Shown here piece after piece: positions 25,320 through 34,003 of a DNA stretch of 64,000 nt; within the stretch, counting starts at the first letter, position 1; every line of letters starts with the position of its first letter. The DNA lies in the NCBI RefSeq assembly GCF_010993745.1, contig NZ_WOTN01000003.1:930001-994000 (forward strand), in the 5' to 3' direction. The translations under genes were made by a program, and so were the position numbers. The notes under the pieces are model-generated. The model was not told the origin of the DNA and ran no database searches. It saw nothing but the letters and a program-made list of their open reading frames with translations. This stretch comes from Fodinicola acaciae (lineage in GTDB: Bacteria > Actinomycetota > Actinomycetes > Mycobacteriales > HKI-0501).

Positions 25320-26963
25320 ATGACGCCCGAGCATCGCATCGAGACGTTTCGTGCCGACTACGACTCCGCATCGGCTTGCGCCGCAAGGTTTCTCTGCGAT
25401 ATCCACCCCGCTGATCGGATCGCCTTCACCATTGTCGACAGCTATCTGAGCGGCCGCGACGTGACTTACGGTGAGTTGGCCGACCAGTCACGTCGTTTCG
25501 CCGCCGCGCTCACTGACCTGGGGGTCGGGCCGGGCGACCGGGTAGCCACGTTGATGGGCAAATCGCTTGAGCTTGTGGTGGCATTGCTGGGAATCTGGCG
25601 GTGCGGCGCAGTGCACGTCCCGCTGTTCACCGCCTTCGCCGAGTCGACTGCAGTGGCGCGAGTCCGAACGTGCGGTGCCAAGGTGATCGTCTGCGATATG
25701 GCGCAGCGCCCCAAACTGGCATCGGTGACCGCATCGCGTGTCATCGTCGCCGCAGAGGTGAACGAGTACGAAAGGCCGCACGGCAGCGACCTGATTTTCG
25801 CCGAGCTGCAGCGCTCCTACCGGCCGGAGGATGCCACCACGTTCGTCGGCGGGGGTGACGCCGTACTGGTCCAGCTCTATACGTCCGGCACGACAGGCTT
25901 GCCCAAAGGCGTCCCCTTGCCGATCAAGGCGCTCGCGGCGATCCGCACGTACGTCGAGTACGGCCTCGATGTACACCGTGACGACGTGTACTGGAACGCC
26001 GCGGACACCGGCTGGGGATACGGCCTTTTCTACGGTCTGCTCGGCCCGTTGACGGCAGGCATGAGCAACCTGTTGCTGCGGTCGTCGTTCTCCCCTGAGC
26101 TGACTTGGCGGGTGATGTCCCGCTACCAGGTCACCAATTTCGCGGCCGCTCCCACGGTGTTCCGCGCATTGCGTGGCTGCCCCAGCCCATCCGGTGAACG
26201 ACTCGCACTACGCCGCCTATCCTCGGCGGGCGAGCCGCTTACCGCCGATGTGGTCGAATGGTCGCGAAAAACTTTCGGTGTCGAGGTCCGCGACCACTAC
26301 GGACAGACAGAGCACGGCATGGTGATCGTCAACGGATGGCATCCCGACGTGCGGGGACCGTTGAAACCGGGTTCGATGGGACAGCCGATGCCTGGCTGGA
26401 CCACCAGCGTCCTGTGGCCGGATCGCGACGAAATCGCGCCACCTGGCACACCGGGCCGTATCGCGATCGACGTTCCTGGCAGTCCGTTGTTCTGGTTCCC
26501 CGGTTATGTGGACGCGCCGGAGGCGACCGCGGAACGGTTCAGCGAGGACGGACGCTGGTATTACACCGGCGACGTCGGGTGCCTCGACGATGATGGCTAC
26601 TGCTTCTTCTCCGCGCGTGACGACGACGTCATCATCATGGCCGGCTACCGGATCGGCCCCTTTGAGGTCGAAAGCGCGCTCACGACGCACCCCGACGTGT
26701 CCGAGGCGGTCGTGGTGGGCGTCCCGGACAACCTGCGCGGCGAGGTGGTCGAAGCATTCGTCGTACCGCGTCCCGGTGTGGCTCCTTCGGATGCCCTCGC
26801 CGCGGACCTCAAACTCCTCGTCAAGCAAACCTATGCTGCCCACGCGTATCCACGCAAGGTCCATTTCCTCCCCGAATTACCGAAGGGGCCGAGCGGCAAG
26901 ATCCAGCGCTCGTTGCTGCGGACACGGCGCCGCGAGCAACTGGCTGGCAGCGGTGGTGCGTGA
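25320..26963 (+). CDS. Acyl-CoA synthetase (AMP-forming)
   Basis: ATG 25320 gives 547 residues (MTPEHRIETFRADYDS). The adenylate-forming core is complete: YTSGTTGLPKGV near residue 198 (P-loop), SSAGEPL, YGQTEHG, WYYTGDVG, the hinge region FSARDDDVIIMAGYRIGP, and a C-terminal GPSGKIQRS carrying the catalytic lysine. It activates a carboxylic acid to acyl-AMP and then acyl-CoA. The overall look is of the medium-chain acyl-CoA or benzoate-CoA ligase branch; the exact acid cannot be read. The stop is 3 bp before the SDR gene. Part of the PucR/ligase/SDR/Liv module. Confidence 0.88.
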   Translation: MTPEHRIETFRADYDSASACAARFLCDIHPADRIAFTIVDSYLSGRDVTYGELADQSRRFAAALTDLGVGPGDRVATLMGKSLELVVALLGIWRCGAVHVPLFTAFAESTAVARVRTCGAKVIVCDMAQRPKLASVTASRVIVAAEVNEYERPHGSDLIFAELQRSYRPEDATTFVGGGDAVLVQLYTSGTTGLPKGVPLPIKALAAIRTYVEYGLDVHRDDVYWNAADTGWGYGLFYGLLGPLTAGMSNLLLRSSFSPELTWRVMSRYQVTNFAAAPTVFRALRGCPSPSGERLALRRLSSAGEPLTADVVEWSRKTFGVEVRDHYGQTEHGMVIVNGWHPDVRGPLKPGSMGQPMPGWTTSVLWPDRDEIAPPGTPGRIAIDVPGSPLFWFPGYVDAPEATAERFSEDGRWYYTGDVGCLDDDGYCFFSARDDDVIIMAGYRIGPFEVESALTTHPDVSEAVVVGVPDNLRGEVVEAFVVPRPGVAPSDALAADLKLLVKQTYAAHAYPRKVHFLPELPKGPSGKIQRSLLRTRRREQLAGSGGA

Positions 26964-26966
26964 AGT

Positions 26967-27728
26967 ATGCGGATCGAGAACGCGGTGGCGCTCGTAACTG
27001 GGGCGTCCTCGGGTCTGGGTGAGGCGACCGCGCGGGCATTGGCTGAAGCCGGGGCCAGGGTCGTGTTGCTGGACCGCGATGCCGATTCCGGACAAGCGGT
27101 CGCCGACTCCATCGACGGCAAGTTCGTCCACGTGGACATCACCGATCGGACCGAGGTGGCCGAGGCGGTGAATGCCGCGGCCGATCTGGGGCCGCTCCGC
27201 GTCGCGGTCAACTGTGCCGGTGTCGGCGACGGCTGCCGGGTGGTCGACCGCAAGGGCAGACCACACGATCTCGCCCTGTTCGAGCGGATTGTCGCGATCA
27301 ACCTGACCGGGTCTTTCAACGTGCTGCGCCTGGCGGCCGCGGCGATGGCCTCGCTCGCCGCTACCGAGGACGGTGAGCGAGGCATCGTGGTGAACACAGC
27401 GTCCATCGCTGGTCTCGAAGGCCAGACGGGCCAGGCCGCCTACGCAGCCTCCAAGGGCGGAATCGTCGGGCTCACCCTCGCCGCGGCGCGGGATCTGGGT
27501 CCGCACGGCGTGCGGGTGGTGACCATCGCGCCGGGTATCTTCGGAACAGCCATGGTGGGGTTGCTTCCTCTCGCCACGCGTGCCGACCTCCTGGAGAATC
27601 TCGCCTTCCCGCCGCGTACCGGTCATCCGGAGGAGTTCGCCGATCTTGTGCTGAGCGCCGTGCGTAACCCGTATCTCAACGGAGAGACGATCCGCCTCGA
27701 CGGCGGGCTGCGCATGACCAACCGCTGA
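26967..27728 (+). CDS. Short-chain dehydrogenase (3-hydroxyacyl-CoA dehydrogenase-like)
   Basis: The 253-residue SDR has the NAD(H) motif TGASSGLGEA at about 11-20, NCAGVG near 80, catalytic Ser in NTASIAG, and YAASKGG with the Tyr/Lys pair. The acidic VVLLDRDAD after the second strand favours NAD over NADP. The pattern RIENAVALVTG with NLTGSFNVLRLAAAAM resembles type II 3-hydroxyacyl-CoA dehydrogenases, which would fit oxidation of an acyl-CoA made by the preceding ligase. It follows the ligase stop by 3 bp. Confidence 0.85.
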   Translation: MRIENAVALVTGASSGLGEATARALAEAGARVVLLDRDADSGQAVADSIDGKFVHVDITDRTEVAEAVNAAADLGPLRVAVNCAGVGDGCRVVDRKGRPHDLALFERIVAINLTGSFNVLRLAAAAMASLAATEDGERGIVVNTASIAGLEGQTGQAAYAASKGGIVGLTLAAARDLGPHGVRVVTIAPGIFGTAMVGLLPLATRADLLENLAFPPRTGHPEEFADLVLSAVRNPYLNGETIRLDGGLRMTNR

Positions 27729-27859
27729 CCCGCTTCTCTTCTTGCTCTCACAAGTCCTTTCCCCAGCCTCCAGGGTTTGCCCGACTCGAGTCTGTTCGTC
27801 CCAGGTGGCGCGGTGCTGGGACACCAGCGCGCAGGGGAGGACAAGGCCAGCCATGAACG

Positions 27860-27877
27860 AGGGGGCCGAAACCCCCT
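27860..27877. terminator. Small hairpin between the SDR gene and convergent livF
   Basis: AGGGGG at 27860-27865 and CCCCCT at 27872-27877 flank a 6-nt loop in the 215-bp gap between two convergent genes. The stem is short but pure G-C. Placement suggests a shared terminator. Confidence 0.4.
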
Positions 27878-27943
27878 GCGGCCGGAATTCACCGAGGTTG
27901 ACACTCGGTTGCGGCTGGTCAGTTCGCCAAGTGGAAGTGCCCG

Positions 27944-28648
27944 TCACGTGAAGTAGGCGGCACCGAGCGCTCCCCTCGACAAGTCCGCGCCTCGCTCGAG
28001 ATAGCTGAGCCTGCCCCCTGCGACCACCGCGACGCGGTCACAGAGCCCCCGCACGACGTCCGGCCTCTGTTCGGCGATGACCATGCTCGACTGGCCGGCC
28101 AGCTCGTCGAGTGCGGTACGGACATCGGCGAGCACGATCGGTGCCAGGCCTGCCGATGGTTCGTCCAGCAGCAGGCAGCGTGGTCCGAGTGCCAGTGCCA
28201 TGGCCAGCGCAAGCATCTGCAACTCCCCGCCGGAGAGCGTGCCCGCATGCCGGCGGCGTCGCTCGCCGAGCTGGGGAAACACTGCGAACGCGTCGAAGGC
28301 AGCTGCCGGGCGGCGCCCGGCGGCAAGGTCGAGGTTCTCGGCGACCGTCAAGCCGCGCAGCACATTGGCCCGGTGTTCGCCGACAAGTACCAGGCCGTTC
28401 CGGGCGTGGACGTAGACCGGCGCCGCGCCGACCGGATCGCCTCGGAACGTGAGCTCACCGGCCAGCGGGCGCAGGACTCCGGCGAGTGTCTTCAGCAGTG
28501 TGCTCTTGCCGACGCCGTTGGGTCCGACAAGCGCCAGCGTGCCCGCGGTGCCCAGTGCGAAATCGAGCGGGCCGAGCACCGGCCGACCGCCGTACCCTGC
28601 GACCAGACCCCGCGCTCGGAGTAGGGCAGCGTTGCGCGGGTCAGTCAT
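27944..28648 (-). CDS. livF: Branched-chain-type ABC transporter ATP-binding protein (LivF-like)
   Basis: The 234-residue ATPase contains Walker A GPNGVGKST, Q-loop region, signature LSGGELQ, Walker B CLLLDEPSAGLAP and the switch-region AEQRPDV, where LivF proteins normally have Glu-Gln. LivF energises uptake by the LivKHMGF system for branched-chain amino acids or, in related systems, amides, urea or aromatic acids. Its ATG overlaps the stop of the LivM-LivG fusion by 4 nt. It is the last gene of the transporter operon. Confidence 0.88.
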   Translation of the reverse strand: MTDPRNAALLRARGLVAGYGGRPVLGPLDFALGTAGTLALVGPNGVGKSTLLKTLAGVLRPLAGELTFRGDPVGAAPVYVHARNGLVLVGEHRANVLRGLTVAENLDLAAGRRPAAAFDAFAVFPQLGERRRRHAGTLSGGELQMLALAMALALGPRCLLLDEPSAGLAPIVLADVRTALDELAGQSSMVIAEQRPDVVRGLCDRVAVVAGGRLSYLERGADLSRGALGAAYFT

Positions 28649-30462
28649 ACGAGAGCCTCCGATGATCCCAGGTACGCGGTGACGAAAACCGCGTCGGTGA
28701 ACACGGCTTCGGGCGTGCCCTGCGAGATGATCCGGCCGGCATCGAGTGCGACGACCCGGTGCGCAACCCTGCGGATGAACGCTGTGTCGTGGTCGACGAG
28801 CACGATTGCCAGTCCGTCAGCCGCCAGTGCCCGCAGCGTGTCGGCCAGCTGCCGCCTTTCGTCCGGGGTCAGTCCAACCGTGGGCTCGTCCAGTAAGAGC
28901 ACCTGACTGGGAACGGCCATTGCCATGCCGATCTCGATAAGTCTCGCAGTGCCTGCGGACAGCCCGGCTACGGGTGTCTCAAGGTCGGCCCGGGAGAGTC
29001 CCAGCTGCTGCGTGACCCTGTCCACGACCTCGTCGCCGGACATGCCGCGGCGCACGTGCGTACCTAGGCGCAGGTGCTCGAAACCCGGTTCCGCGGGCAG
29101 GTGGCCGCCGGTCTGGAACGTGCGGCGCAGCCCGAGCATCGCGCGACGATGCGCGGGTGTCCTGGTGATGTCGCGTTCGGCTAGCCAGACCGTGCCGGAA
29201 TCAGGATGGCGATGCCCGCTGAGCGCGTTCAGCAGGGTGGTCTTGCCTGCTCCGTTGGGTCCGACGAGCGCCAGTACCTCGCCTGTTCGCACCTCGAGAG
29301 ATGCCGCGCCCACCGCGACCAGCCCGCCGAAGGTGACGTCCACCTCGGAGCAGCGCAGCGCCACGGGTGCGTCTTTCGGTGGGGGCGGGCCTGCGGGCGG
29401 CACCTCGTTGCCGGTGTCTTTGGCGGGGCAACTGGGGGTCCGCGCCGTGGCATACGCCTCGGCGGCCGGTGGTCCGTTGTCGCGAAAGCGGTGGCCAAGT
29501 CTCGCGGTCAGCGCCCGCAGGGCACTTCCCGCCACCGTGATCTGCTCATTGAGGCCGCTGGGATGCTTGATCAGCACGAAGATCAGTACTATCGGCGCGA
29601 AGAAGGAGACGATGGTGCCGTAACCGCCCAGCAGTCCGGTCAGCACGCTCATACCGAGGGCGGCGGCGACCGGCCCTGTGACGCTGCCTCGGCCCCCCAG
29701 CAACACGAGCGTAAGCAGCAGTAGCGATGAGGCGTCGGTGAACGCCGATGGTGCGACCCCGTGGTGCAAGATCGCCCACATCGCGCCCGCGACGCCGGCG
29801 GTGCCCCCAGCCACCGTGTAGGCGGCCGTCCGATACCACGACACCGGAACACCGGCTGAGCGGGCGAGTTTCTCGTTGGCCCGGATGGCCCTTAGCCCGA
29901 GTCCGAACCGACCGCGACGAAGCGCCTGCACGACAAGCACGACGACTACGGTGAGCACCGTCAACAAAACGACCGCATCGATGTCGGTGCGGGGCAACCA
30001 GTCAGCGGAGCGCAGCCGCAGCCCTCCTGACCCGCCGACGAAATCGGGAAACCGCAGCACGAAATGAAAGATCGCGGCGTTGAGCAGCAGGGTGACCACG
30101 GCGACCGCAATCCCACGCAGCTTAAGCATGGGAATCGAGACAATCGCCCCGGCCAGCGCCCCGGCCAGGACCGCTCCGGCCAGGAGCAGTACAGCTCCAA
30201 GTGGTCCGGACACCAAAGGGAACAGCTGCGCCCCGACGAAGGCGCCGAGCGCCACCTGACTGCCCTGTGCCAGGGAGATGTCTCCGCAGTCGTTGACGAG
30301 CAGGTGCAGCCCGAGCGCGGCCGTGGCGTAGACCAGGCCAAGGCCGTACAGGTAGACCACATAGGTGTTGCCCTGCGCAGCGAGCAACCAGCAGGCTGCG
30401 AGCAGCAAGGCGAAGATCGTGACGGGCGTGACGACGTTTCGGAGTCTACGGGTGCGGATCAT
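28645..30462 (-). CDS. LivM-LivG fusion: permease plus ATP-binding domain
   Basis: This 605-residue protein joins a LivM-type permease (residues about 1-325, some eight to ten membrane segments, with RAIRANEKLARSAGVPVSWY) to a LivG-type ATPase (about 365-605). The ATPase has Walker A GPNGAGKTT, Walker B VLLLDEPTVGLTP and DHDTAFI in the switch region. Its signature is LSAGTARL instead of LSGGQ, a conservative change common in LivG. A polar Pro-rich linker separates the halves. The fusion fixes subunit stoichiometry. It overlaps its neighbours by 4 nt on both sides. Confidence 0.88.
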   Translation of the reverse strand: MIRTRRLRNVVTPVTIFALLLAACWLLAAQGNTYVVYLYGLGLVYATAALGLHLLVNDCGDISLAQGSQVALGAFVGAQLFPLVSGPLGAVLLLAGAVLAGALAGAIVSIPMLKLRGIAVAVVTLLLNAAIFHFVLRFPDFVGGSGGLRLRSADWLPRTDIDAVVLLTVLTVVVVLVVQALRRGRFGLGLRAIRANEKLARSAGVPVSWYRTAAYTVAGGTAGVAGAMWAILHHGVAPSAFTDASSLLLLTLVLLGGRGSVTGPVAAALGMSVLTGLLGGYGTIVSFFAPIVLIFVLIKHPSGLNEQITVAGSALRALTARLGHRFRDNGPPAAEAYATARTPSCPAKDTGNEVPPAGPPPPKDAPVALRCSEVDVTFGGLVAVGAASLEVRTGEVLALVGPNGAGKTTLLNALSGHRHPDSGTVWLAERDITRTPAHRRAMLGLRRTFQTGGHLPAEPGFEHLRLGTHVRRGMSGDEVVDRVTQQLGLSRADLETPVAGLSAGTARLIEIGMAMAVPSQVLLLDEPTVGLTPDERRQLADTLRALAADGLAIVLVDHDTAFIRRVAHRVVALDAGRIISQGTPEAVFTDAVFVTAYLGSSEALV

Positions 30463-31319
30463 TTCACCGTCCTGAGCGCGGCGGGGGGTTTGACGAGCAG
30501 TACCGCGACCGCGAAGACAAGCAGGAGCGCCTGGTCGATCCCGGCGATACCGAACTGGAAGCCGACGACGCTTCTGAGAATGCCGATCAGTACGGCGGCA
30601 CCCATGGCCACCGGAAAGGAACTGAATCCGGCGAGTAGCGCGGCCACCAGGGCACTGGTCATGACGGCGAACATGAAGTGGGGATCAAAACGGGTGAGCG
30701 GCGCGATCAGCAGTGCGGCCGCCGCGCTCATCATGCCGCCGAGTAGCCAGGCATAGCCGCTGATGCGCTTGACGGGCACCCCGAGAGTGGCCGCGGCCTG
30801 GCGGCTCTCGGACACCGCGCGGAGTTGGAGTCCCAGGCGAGACCGCTGGTAGAGCACTGACCCGGCGACTACGAAGAGCAGACTCACACCGAGCGCGAGC
30901 ACTTCGGGTCCGCGCAGGGTGAGGCCACCGATCGTCACCCCGGCCCAGCCGCCGATCCATGGCGGGAAGTGATACGCGGAGCCGCCCCAGATCTGGAGCG
31001 CGACTAGTTGCAGGATCGACGCCAACGCGAGTGTCACGACGAGCCCGGTGCCCTGGTCACGCTCCCCGAGGGAGCTGATCACAAGGCGGTTGATCAGCCA
31101 CCCCAACAGGCCACCGCAGGCCAGCGCCGCCGCCACGCCCAGCGGATAGGGCACGTCACCGTGAACGCTCAGGGAGAGAAAGACGAACGCGGCCACCATG
31201 CCGATGTCGCCCTGGGCCAGGTTGACGACTCGGCTCGCGCGGTAGACGAACACGATCGCGCAGGCGACGAGACCGTAGATGAGGCCAGCGACGGTGCCAC
31301 TCAGAACCAGGGTGCCCAT
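30459..31319 (-). CDS. livH: Branched-chain-type ABC transporter permease (LivH-like)
   Basis: The 286-residue integral membrane protein starts MGTLVLSGTVAGLIYGLVAC and contains FVYRASRVVNLAQGDIGMV, the N-terminal signature of LivH permeases. About eight hydrophobic segments follow, with VSESRQAAATLGVPVKRI, the EAA-like cytoplasmic loop region that contacts the ATPase. It lies 15 bp downstream of the binding-protein stop and overlaps the LivM-LivG ATG by 4 nt. Confidence 0.88.
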   Translation of the reverse strand: MGTLVLSGTVAGLIYGLVACAIVFVYRASRVVNLAQGDIGMVAAFVFLSLSVHGDVPYPLGVAAALACGGLLGWLINRLVISSLGERDQGTGLVVTLALASILQLVALQIWGGSAYHFPPWIGGWAGVTIGGLTLRGPEVLALGVSLLFVVAGSVLYQRSRLGLQLRAVSESRQAAATLGVPVKRISGYAWLLGGMMSAAAALLIAPLTRFDPHFMFAVMTSALVAALLAGFSSFPVAMGAAVLIGILRSVVGFQFGIAGIDQALLLVFAVAVLLVKPPAALRTVK

Positions 31320-31334
31320 GTCGTGCCTGCCTCG

Positions 31335-32531
31335 TCACTTGAACCGGCTGGCCGGGTTACCGGTGATGACCCAGTGCCCGCCGCGGACCATGCTGGGCAT
31401 CGCGGCGGCGCTGCCGTACCGACGGTCAGGCCCGTACCAGATCGGCGGCAGTGAATCGATCCGGATCGGGTTGGCCTCGGACGTACCCGACTTGAGCTCA
31501 TCGAGCAGCCGTTGCCGGGTCAAGTCACCGCCGAGGCGGCGCAGCAGTTGCTCGATGAGCTTCGCCCCGGCCCAACCCGAGTAGCCGAGTTCGTCGGTCG
31601 GCGAAGGCTTTCGTGTCTTGTGCAGCCGGGCGAGGAAGTCCTTGTAGTCCGGTGCGTCGGCAACCGGGCCCGCACGCAGCGCCTGGACGCCCTCCATGAG
31701 GCCTCCGGACGCCGCGTTCATCATGTCGAAGGTCCAGGCCCCGGCACCGGTCCACGTCGGGGCGTAGCCGATGGTCTTGGCCGCTTTGAGCACCTCCGGC
31801 ACCGCCACGCCACCGAGCAGGACGACGAGGTCGGCTCCGGCGTCGCGAACCCGTTTGACGTTCTGCACGTACGACGCGGCGTCCCGGTCAAAGCTCTCCG
31901 TCACGACGATGTCGAGTCCCGCCTCCTTGGCCACCGCGGTGAAGTGATCGCGCATCTCACGCATCAGATCCTGGTTCTCCCACATCAGACCGACCTTCTT
32001 TGTTCCCTGCGGATCCAGCGAGGTCTGGGTGAACGACGGAACGGCTTCGGCCAGCAGTTCAAGCGGCGTTGGGAAGATGAACGCCACCTTGCTTTCCTGA
32101 GCGAGTTCGAGCGGCGCGGCGACGGTCAGGTAGGGAGTGCCCTGTCGCTCGAACTCGGGTAGCGCGCCGATCGCCGGGTCGGCGCCGATGATGTTGTAGG
32201 CGAGGAAAACCTTGTCGCCCAACTGGCGGGCGGCCGCAGCGCCTCCGGAGACGGTGTACTGATCGTCCGCCTCGACGATCTCGATCGTTCTTCCCGCGAT
32301 GCCGCCCTGGGCGTTGATCTGGTCGATGTAGAGGCGGAAGCCCGCGATCGCCCCCTCGGTGAACGCTGCCGCCGGACCCGACTTCGGCCCGTGAACGCCG
32401 ATGACGATGTGCTTGGCGTCTACGCCGGTGCCGGAGCCGTTCGCGCCGCAGGCCGCCAGGGCGACCGAGGCGCTGAGTGCGACCGCCAGCCGGCGCAGCA
32501 CGGAGCGTCGGGTATGTCGGAGGGGCCTCAT
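31335..32531 (-). CDS. ABC transporter substrate-binding lipoprotein (LivK-like)
   Basis: The 398-residue protein has an Arg-rich signal sequence (RRSVLRRLAVALSASVALAAC) ending in the lipobox LAAC, so it should be a lipoprotein anchored outside the membrane. The mature part shows the type I periplasmic-binding fold: IVIGVHGPKSGPAAAF, GGIAGRTIEIVEADDQ, KKVGLMWENQDLM, GADLVVLLGGVAVP. This is the ligand-capturing component of the Liv-type importer that follows. The ligand cannot be deduced; the hydrolase and CoA ligase nearby suggest an organic acid, ester or amide. It overlaps the hydrolase stop by 4 nt. Confidence 0.88.
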   Translation of the reverse strand: MRPLRHTRRSVLRRLAVALSASVALAACGANGSGTGVDAKHIVIGVHGPKSGPAAAFTEGAIAGFRLYIDQINAQGGIAGRTIEIVEADDQYTVSGGAAAARQLGDKVFLAYNIIGADPAIGALPEFERQGTPYLTVAAPLELAQESKVAFIFPTPLELLAEAVPSFTQTSLDPQGTKKVGLMWENQDLMREMRDHFTAVAKEAGLDIVVTESFDRDAASYVQNVKRVRDAGADLVVLLGGVAVPEVLKAAKTIGYAPTWTGAGAWTFDMMNAASGGLMEGVQALRAGPVADAPDYKDFLARLHKTRKPSPTDELGYSGWAGAKLIEQLLRRLGGDLTRQRLLDELKSGTSEANPIRIDSLPPIWYGPDRRYGSAAAMPSMVRGGHWVITGNPASRFK

Positions 32532-33409
32532 CGTGTGAACTCCTCGATAGCGCGGGCGACGGCGCGGGCACCCGGGACGGACAGCAGGATCGTGTGGTGG
32601 TTAGTGCCGGGAACATCGACGACGAGCGTCTTCGGCACCTTCGCGGTGATGATGTCCCGCACATGGTCGGTGACCACCTCGTCACCGGTGCCGGTCAGTC
32701 CGCCGGGTGCCCGAATGAGCAGCAGGGGAACGGTGACGGCCTCCAGTCGCGCGCCGACCGCCTCCCTATCGAGCAGTTCTCGCCAGTCATCGCGAACAGC
32801 TTCCATGGATACCCGTGCCCTCATCTCCGGCTCCTTGCCGATGAGGTCGTAGCCGAAGTGCGCTCGCCCGTATATGTCGACGCCGTTCGAGTACACCGGG
32901 GTCTGTTCGTAAAACGCCACGTACTCGTTCAGGTTCGTCCAAGACCTGCGCAGCTTCGTGAGATAGAGGGCGAGGCTGGCGTCGAGCAGTTGGTCGGGGG
33001 TGACACCGGCGGGCACGTCCTGGGGGTAGCCACCGTCGACGAAGACGAGTCGCTCGACCCGGTCGGGATACCGTGCGGCGAAGGCACCGGCGATGTAGGA
33101 GCCCATCGAGTGGCCGACCACGGTGGCCCGTTCGACACCCCTGCTGTCGATGGCGGCAGCGAGGTCGTCCGCATGACGCGTCAGACCGAACGGTCCTTTG
33201 GCGGAGGACTGTCCACGGCCACGGCAGTCGATCGCGAGGATCCGGTGTTCACGCAGTTCCGTCGCGAGTCCGGCGAAGGCACGGGAATGCGAGGTAAGCC
33301 CGTGTACACACACGAGCGCGCCTCGCGAGCCGGGCCAGTCCGCGACGGCGAGTTCGGCACCGTCCGCACCCGGCACCATATACTGGTCGGGAGATCGAGT
33401 TTCTGTCAC
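32528..33409 (-). CDS. Alpha/beta hydrolase
   Basis: I place the start at GTG 33409 (VTETRSPDQYMVPG), preceded by GAAGAAGG; an in-frame start at 33493 would add 28 residues. The protein shows VCVHGLTSHSRAF (oxyanion-hole HG), DCRGRGQS, nucleophile elbow VGHSMGSYI, and a C-terminal GTNHHTIL with the catalytic His. The sequence type is that of small cytoplasmic esterases and C-C bond hydrolases of catabolic pathways. It is the first gene of the hydrolase-Liv operon. It may act on the imported compound before CoA activation by the enzyme encoded at 25.3 kb. Confidence 0.82.
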   Translation of the reverse strand: MTETRSPDQYMVPGADGAELAVADWPGSRGALVCVHGLTSHSRAFAGLATELREHRILAIDCRGRGQSSAKGPFGLTRHADDLAAAIDSRGVERATVVGHSMGSYIAGAFAARYPDRVERLVFVDGGYPQDVPAGVTPDQLLDASLALYLTKLRRSWTNLNEYVAFYEQTPVYSNGVDIYGRAHFGYDLIGKEPEMRARVSMEAVRDDWRELLDREAVGARLEAVTVPLLLIRAPGGLTGTGDEVVTDHVRDIITAKVPKTLVVDVPGTNHHTILLSVPGARAVARAIEEFTR

Positions 33410-33574
33410 GCCCACAACGCCTTCTTCATTGGAGGTCGCCCGGGAAACTGGCCACGGGCCGTCGTCGACGACGGTAGGCAAGCGCTTGACCACAGGCTAT
33501 GTGATCGACCGGCACAGTCCCGGCGGTTCTATGTGGTGGCGGTACGCCCCCGGGAACCGAGGGAGCGGCTGGCA

Positions 33575-33617
33575 AAGGGCTGTGATCGCCGGCTTATTTC
33601 CGGCGATCACAGCCCTT
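33575..33617. terminator. Strong perfect hairpin, 18-bp stem
   Basis: AAGGGCTGTGATCGCCGG (33575-33592) and CCGGCGATCACAGCCCTT (33600-33617) form a perfect 18-bp stem with the 7-nt loop CTTATTT. It stands upstream of the hydrolase operon and about 390 bp downstream of the PHB-depolymerase-like gene (minus strand), which it could terminate. The rest of 33618-34003 holds no supported gene. Confidence 0.65.
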
Positions 33618-34003
33618 CAGCTCACTAACGCATTCCGCTCACGCCGCGTTCCAAAGAGGCACTTCCGGCGGGTCACCTGCCGGAATACACCAGGAATCGT
33701 CCCGGTGACAGCTCACTGAGTCATACTGCACTTCATGATCAAGAGCTGGATCAACCTGGACACTCACGGTCGATAATCGCATGCGTTACTTACTTTTGGA
33801 ATCGTGACAATTCACTTGCGCCGGATAACTCTATCTTTGCCGAATTCAAGGTGATGCCGCCGAGACCGCACCCGAGGCCGAGACCCACGAGCATCGCACC
33901 CGTGCCGACTTGCGCGCTGCCGCTGTCCGAGCTCGCCAGCACGCAGCCATCCCGCAGGGCCGTCGGGGAAACATGATGTCGGCATCACCCCACACCGCCC
34001 GTG

